Assembly: GCA_033720855.1 (NCBI GenBank) | Contig: JAWWBR010000017.1 | Location: forward strand, 1-42,756 | Reading direction: 5' to 3' | Source: SMXQ01 sp033720855 | Lineage (GTDB): Bacteria > Pseudomonadota > Alphaproteobacteria > SMXQ01 | Length of the DNA: 42,756 bases | Shown: positions 41,181-42,756 of the stretch, piece by piece | Numbering within the stretch: the first letter of the stretch is position 1 | Layout: every line of letters starts with the position of its first letter | Position numbers and translations under genes: made by a program | The notes under the pieces: model-generated | What the model saw: only the letters and a program-made list of their open reading frames with translations | Told to the model about the DNA's origin: nothing | Databases searched by the model: none

Positions 41181-42398
41181 TCAGGCCGAAGACGGAAGCG
41201 CGGGCGTCCGGCTTGCGGCCTCTTTGGCCAGCCAGTCCGCCACCAGCCGGCAACTGGTCTCGCCACCGGACATGTCGATGAGCGCCCTGCCCACACGCGG
41301 CCCCCTGCCCGCGGCGGCAGCGCGATTCATGGCTGCCGCCAGGCTTGCCCCGTCGAGAACGTCCTCGGCGAGGACCTCGGCAAGTCCCATGCGGGCGAAA
41401 GCCTGAGCCCGCCTGCGCTGTTCGTTCTGACGCCCCGAGCCGGCCGGCACCATTACCGCGGGCACGCCGGCGGCGGCGACTTCCAGGGCGGTATTGTAGC
41501 CGCAGAGAGATACGCTCAGCCGGGCGCCCGCCAGGCGCGCGGGAAGCTCGGCACAAAAAGGTTCGATGACGACCCCATCGCCGCCATGGCGATCCAGCGC
41601 CCGGGCTTCCGCCGCAGGCAAATTGGGTCCGGTGATCAACCGCCAGGGCCGCGACGCGAGATCGCGATCCAGCAGCTTGTGTGCGCGGGCGGCGACCGCG
41701 GCGCGCATCAACGCGCCGCCGAAAGCGCCGCCCCCTGCGGTGACCAGGACCTCCCCAGCATCTCGGTCACGGCGGCGGCGGCGCGGGGGCGGCCGGTTGG
41801 CGAGCACATAGCCGGTGTAATGCACCCGGTCGCGGATCATATCGACGGCGGGAAAACTTTCGTCAAAGGGCAGGACCGCGGGATCCCCGTGGACCAGGAC
41901 CGCGTCGAACCATGCCGCGGCCTGCTCGGCCATCTCGACGTAGCGCTCAGTCGAGCGCTTTTGGGCGACGATATCGCGGACCGAGGAGATCATCAGGGAC
42001 CTCGGCGATAGGGCCCGGGCCGCCTCGATCAACGCGATTATCTCGTGGGCGATCTGGCTGCGGCCGAAGGGAAACATCTCGACGATGACCGCGTGCGGCC
42101 GGACGGCCTGGACCAGATCGACAAGCCGCCTCTGCCGCGCGGCCCTGAGCGCCGGGCCGGCCGGGGCACCGTGTTCATCGACCAGGCGCGTGTAGCTGTC
42201 GTCGGGGCTGCGGACCGGCGGCAATTGATGCACGCCGATGCCCGAGACATCGATTTCCGAGACCGGCATCCCGCCGGAGACGAGGTCGACGGCGATCCCG
42301 CCATTCGCCAGTTCCCGCGCGATGGCGGCGGCGCGCTGCAAATGGCCGATGCCGCGCAGGTGCTGAACGAAGATGAGAACCCGTGGCACCGCGGTCAC
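41181..42398 (-). CDS. MurG-like glycosyltransferase (COG4671 type)
   Basis: This is a 405-residue GT-B fold protein. The N-terminus VLIFVQHLRGIGHLQRAAAIA with LVSGGMPVSEID matches the predicted glycosyltransferase group related to MurG/GT28. The C-terminal half has VLVTAGGGAFGGALM and LCGYNTALEVAAAGVPAVMVPAG, the nucleotide-sugar-binding region. The start is GTG at 42398 with GGGAGGAAAGC. It overlaps the stop of the upstream glycosyltransferase by four bases (GTGA), indicating translational coupling. The acceptor is unknown; surface glycan or glycolipid assembly is likely given the partners. Confidence 0.88.
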   Translation of the reverse strand: MTAVPRVLIFVQHLRGIGHLQRAAAIARELANGGIAVDLVSGGMPVSEIDVSGIGVHQLPPVRSPDDSYTRLVDEHGAPAGPALRAARQRRLVDLVQAVRPHAVIVEMFPFGRSQIAHEIIALIEAARALSPRSLMISSVRDIVAQKRSTERYVEMAEQAAAWFDAVLVHGDPAVLPFDESFPAVDMIRDRVHYTGYVLANRPPPRRRRRDRDAGEVLVTAGGGAFGGALMRAAVAARAHKLLDRDLASRPWRLITGPNLPAAEARALDRHGGDGVVIEPFCAELPARLAGARLSVSLCGYNTALEVAAAGVPAVMVPAGSGRQNEQRRRAQAFARMGLAEVLAEDVLDGASLAAAMNRAAAAGRGPRVGRALIDMSGGETSCRLVADWLAKEAASRTPALPSSA

Positions 42399-42756
42399 GC
42401 GCTTTCCTCCCGCTGATAAGGCGCGCCGCCGGCCTCGCCGGCGCCGGCCGGCAGGCCAGCCGCCGATGCCGCGGAATCGTTGCGCGCAGGCACCCGCCGC
42501 AGGCCATCGGCAAGGGCTAGGTCGATGGTCTTTGCCGCGGTTTCGATGCCGTGGCACCGCCGTGCCCTCCGTCGCGCCGCCGCGCCCATCGCGGCCGCAC
42601 GATCGGGGTCGCGAAGCAGCCCGTCGACGGCCTTGGCGAAGGCCCGTGGATCGCCGCTCGGCACCAGAAATCCGGTCGCCTCGTGCTCGACGATGGCGCC
42701 AACGGCCCCGCCGCCGCCGGCGACCACGGGGCACCCCAACGCCTGGGCCTCGAGAA
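42395..42756 (-). CDS. C-terminal part of a GT4-family glycosyltransferase, cut by the right edge
   Basis: About 120 residues are visible. LEAQALGCPVVAGGGGAVGAIV followed by EHEATGFLVPSGDPRAFAKAV is the donor-binding E-x7-E region of GT4 enzymes. The first part of that motif, with the first catalytic Glu, reaches the window edge. The tail is Ala/Gly-rich. The 5' end lies beyond 42756, so no start can be given. It is coupled to the MurG-like gene by the four-base GTGA overlap. Confidence 0.85.
   Translation of the reverse strand, partial: LEAQALGCPVVAGGGGAVGAIVEHEATGFLVPSGDPRAFAKAVDGLLRDPDRAAAMGAAARRRARRCHGIETAAKTIDLALADGLRRVPARNDSAASAAGLPAGAGEAGGAPYQREESA

Noticed and set aside
1..42756. CRISPR arrays, tRNA or rRNA genes, insertion sequences and phage genes
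   Set aside because: I saw no spaced identical repeats, cloverleaf-type sequences, transposase motifs or phage proteins.

Overview
This window looks like a chromosomal segment of a high-GC alphaproteobacterium, probably Rhodospirillales-like. That assignment rests on strong codon bias, near-universal GGAGG-type ribosome binding sites and the mix of gene families; there is no rRNA or other marker to fix the taxon. I count 34 protein-coding genes, two of them cut by the window edges. I found no tRNA, rRNA, CRISPR array, insertion sequence or phage gene.

Layout. (1) About 1-4.6 kb: a two-cupin protein and a heme-oxygenase-like (TenA/PqqC-fold) metal oxidase in one minus-strand unit, then a small cupin, a class V glyoxylate aminotransferase and a VOC protein. 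(2) 4.7-9.1 kb: a three-gene ABC efflux operon (ATPase, FtsX-type permease, HlyD-type adaptor). (3) 9.1-16.5 kb: small-molecule metabolism, with an aldo/keto reductase, a VOC protein, a TauD-like dioxygenase, a second two-cupin protein, an MFS transporter, a 6PGDH-like dehydrogenase and a class II aldolase. (4) 16.5-26.2 kb: a distinct cluster of a secreted DUF6134-like protein, a CapA-MFS-methyltransferase operon, a membrane-anchored BTAD/SARP-like regulator, an LpxO/AspH-like hydroxylase and a radical SAM protein. (5) 26.3-30.1 kb: a heterodimeric ABC exporter. (6) 30.2-39.3 kb: an orphan molybdenum hydroxylase large subunit, an ATPase/binding-protein/permease ABC importer, a zinc alcohol dehydrogenase and an amidohydrolase, suggesting uptake and oxidation of an unknown organic compound. 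(7) 39.8-42.8 kb: a small membrane protein, a TylF-like methyltransferase and two glycosyltransferases.

The most notable observation is in block 4. Each intergenic promoter region of its five transcription units contains a 17-bp element, TTTGAY-N5-TTTGAY. This is a direct repeat with 11-bp spacing, 86-117 bp from the start codon, and I did not see it in other intergenic regions of the window. An 11-bp direct repeat is the operator geometry known for OmpR/SARP-type winged-helix regulators. The cluster encodes one such regulator, joined through a single membrane segment to a probably periplasmic TolB-like/TPR part. I infer a self-contained regulon in which a ToxR-like BTAD sensor controls envelope, lipid or small-molecule modification genes. 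The sequence shows the sites and the genes; the binding and the product are inference.
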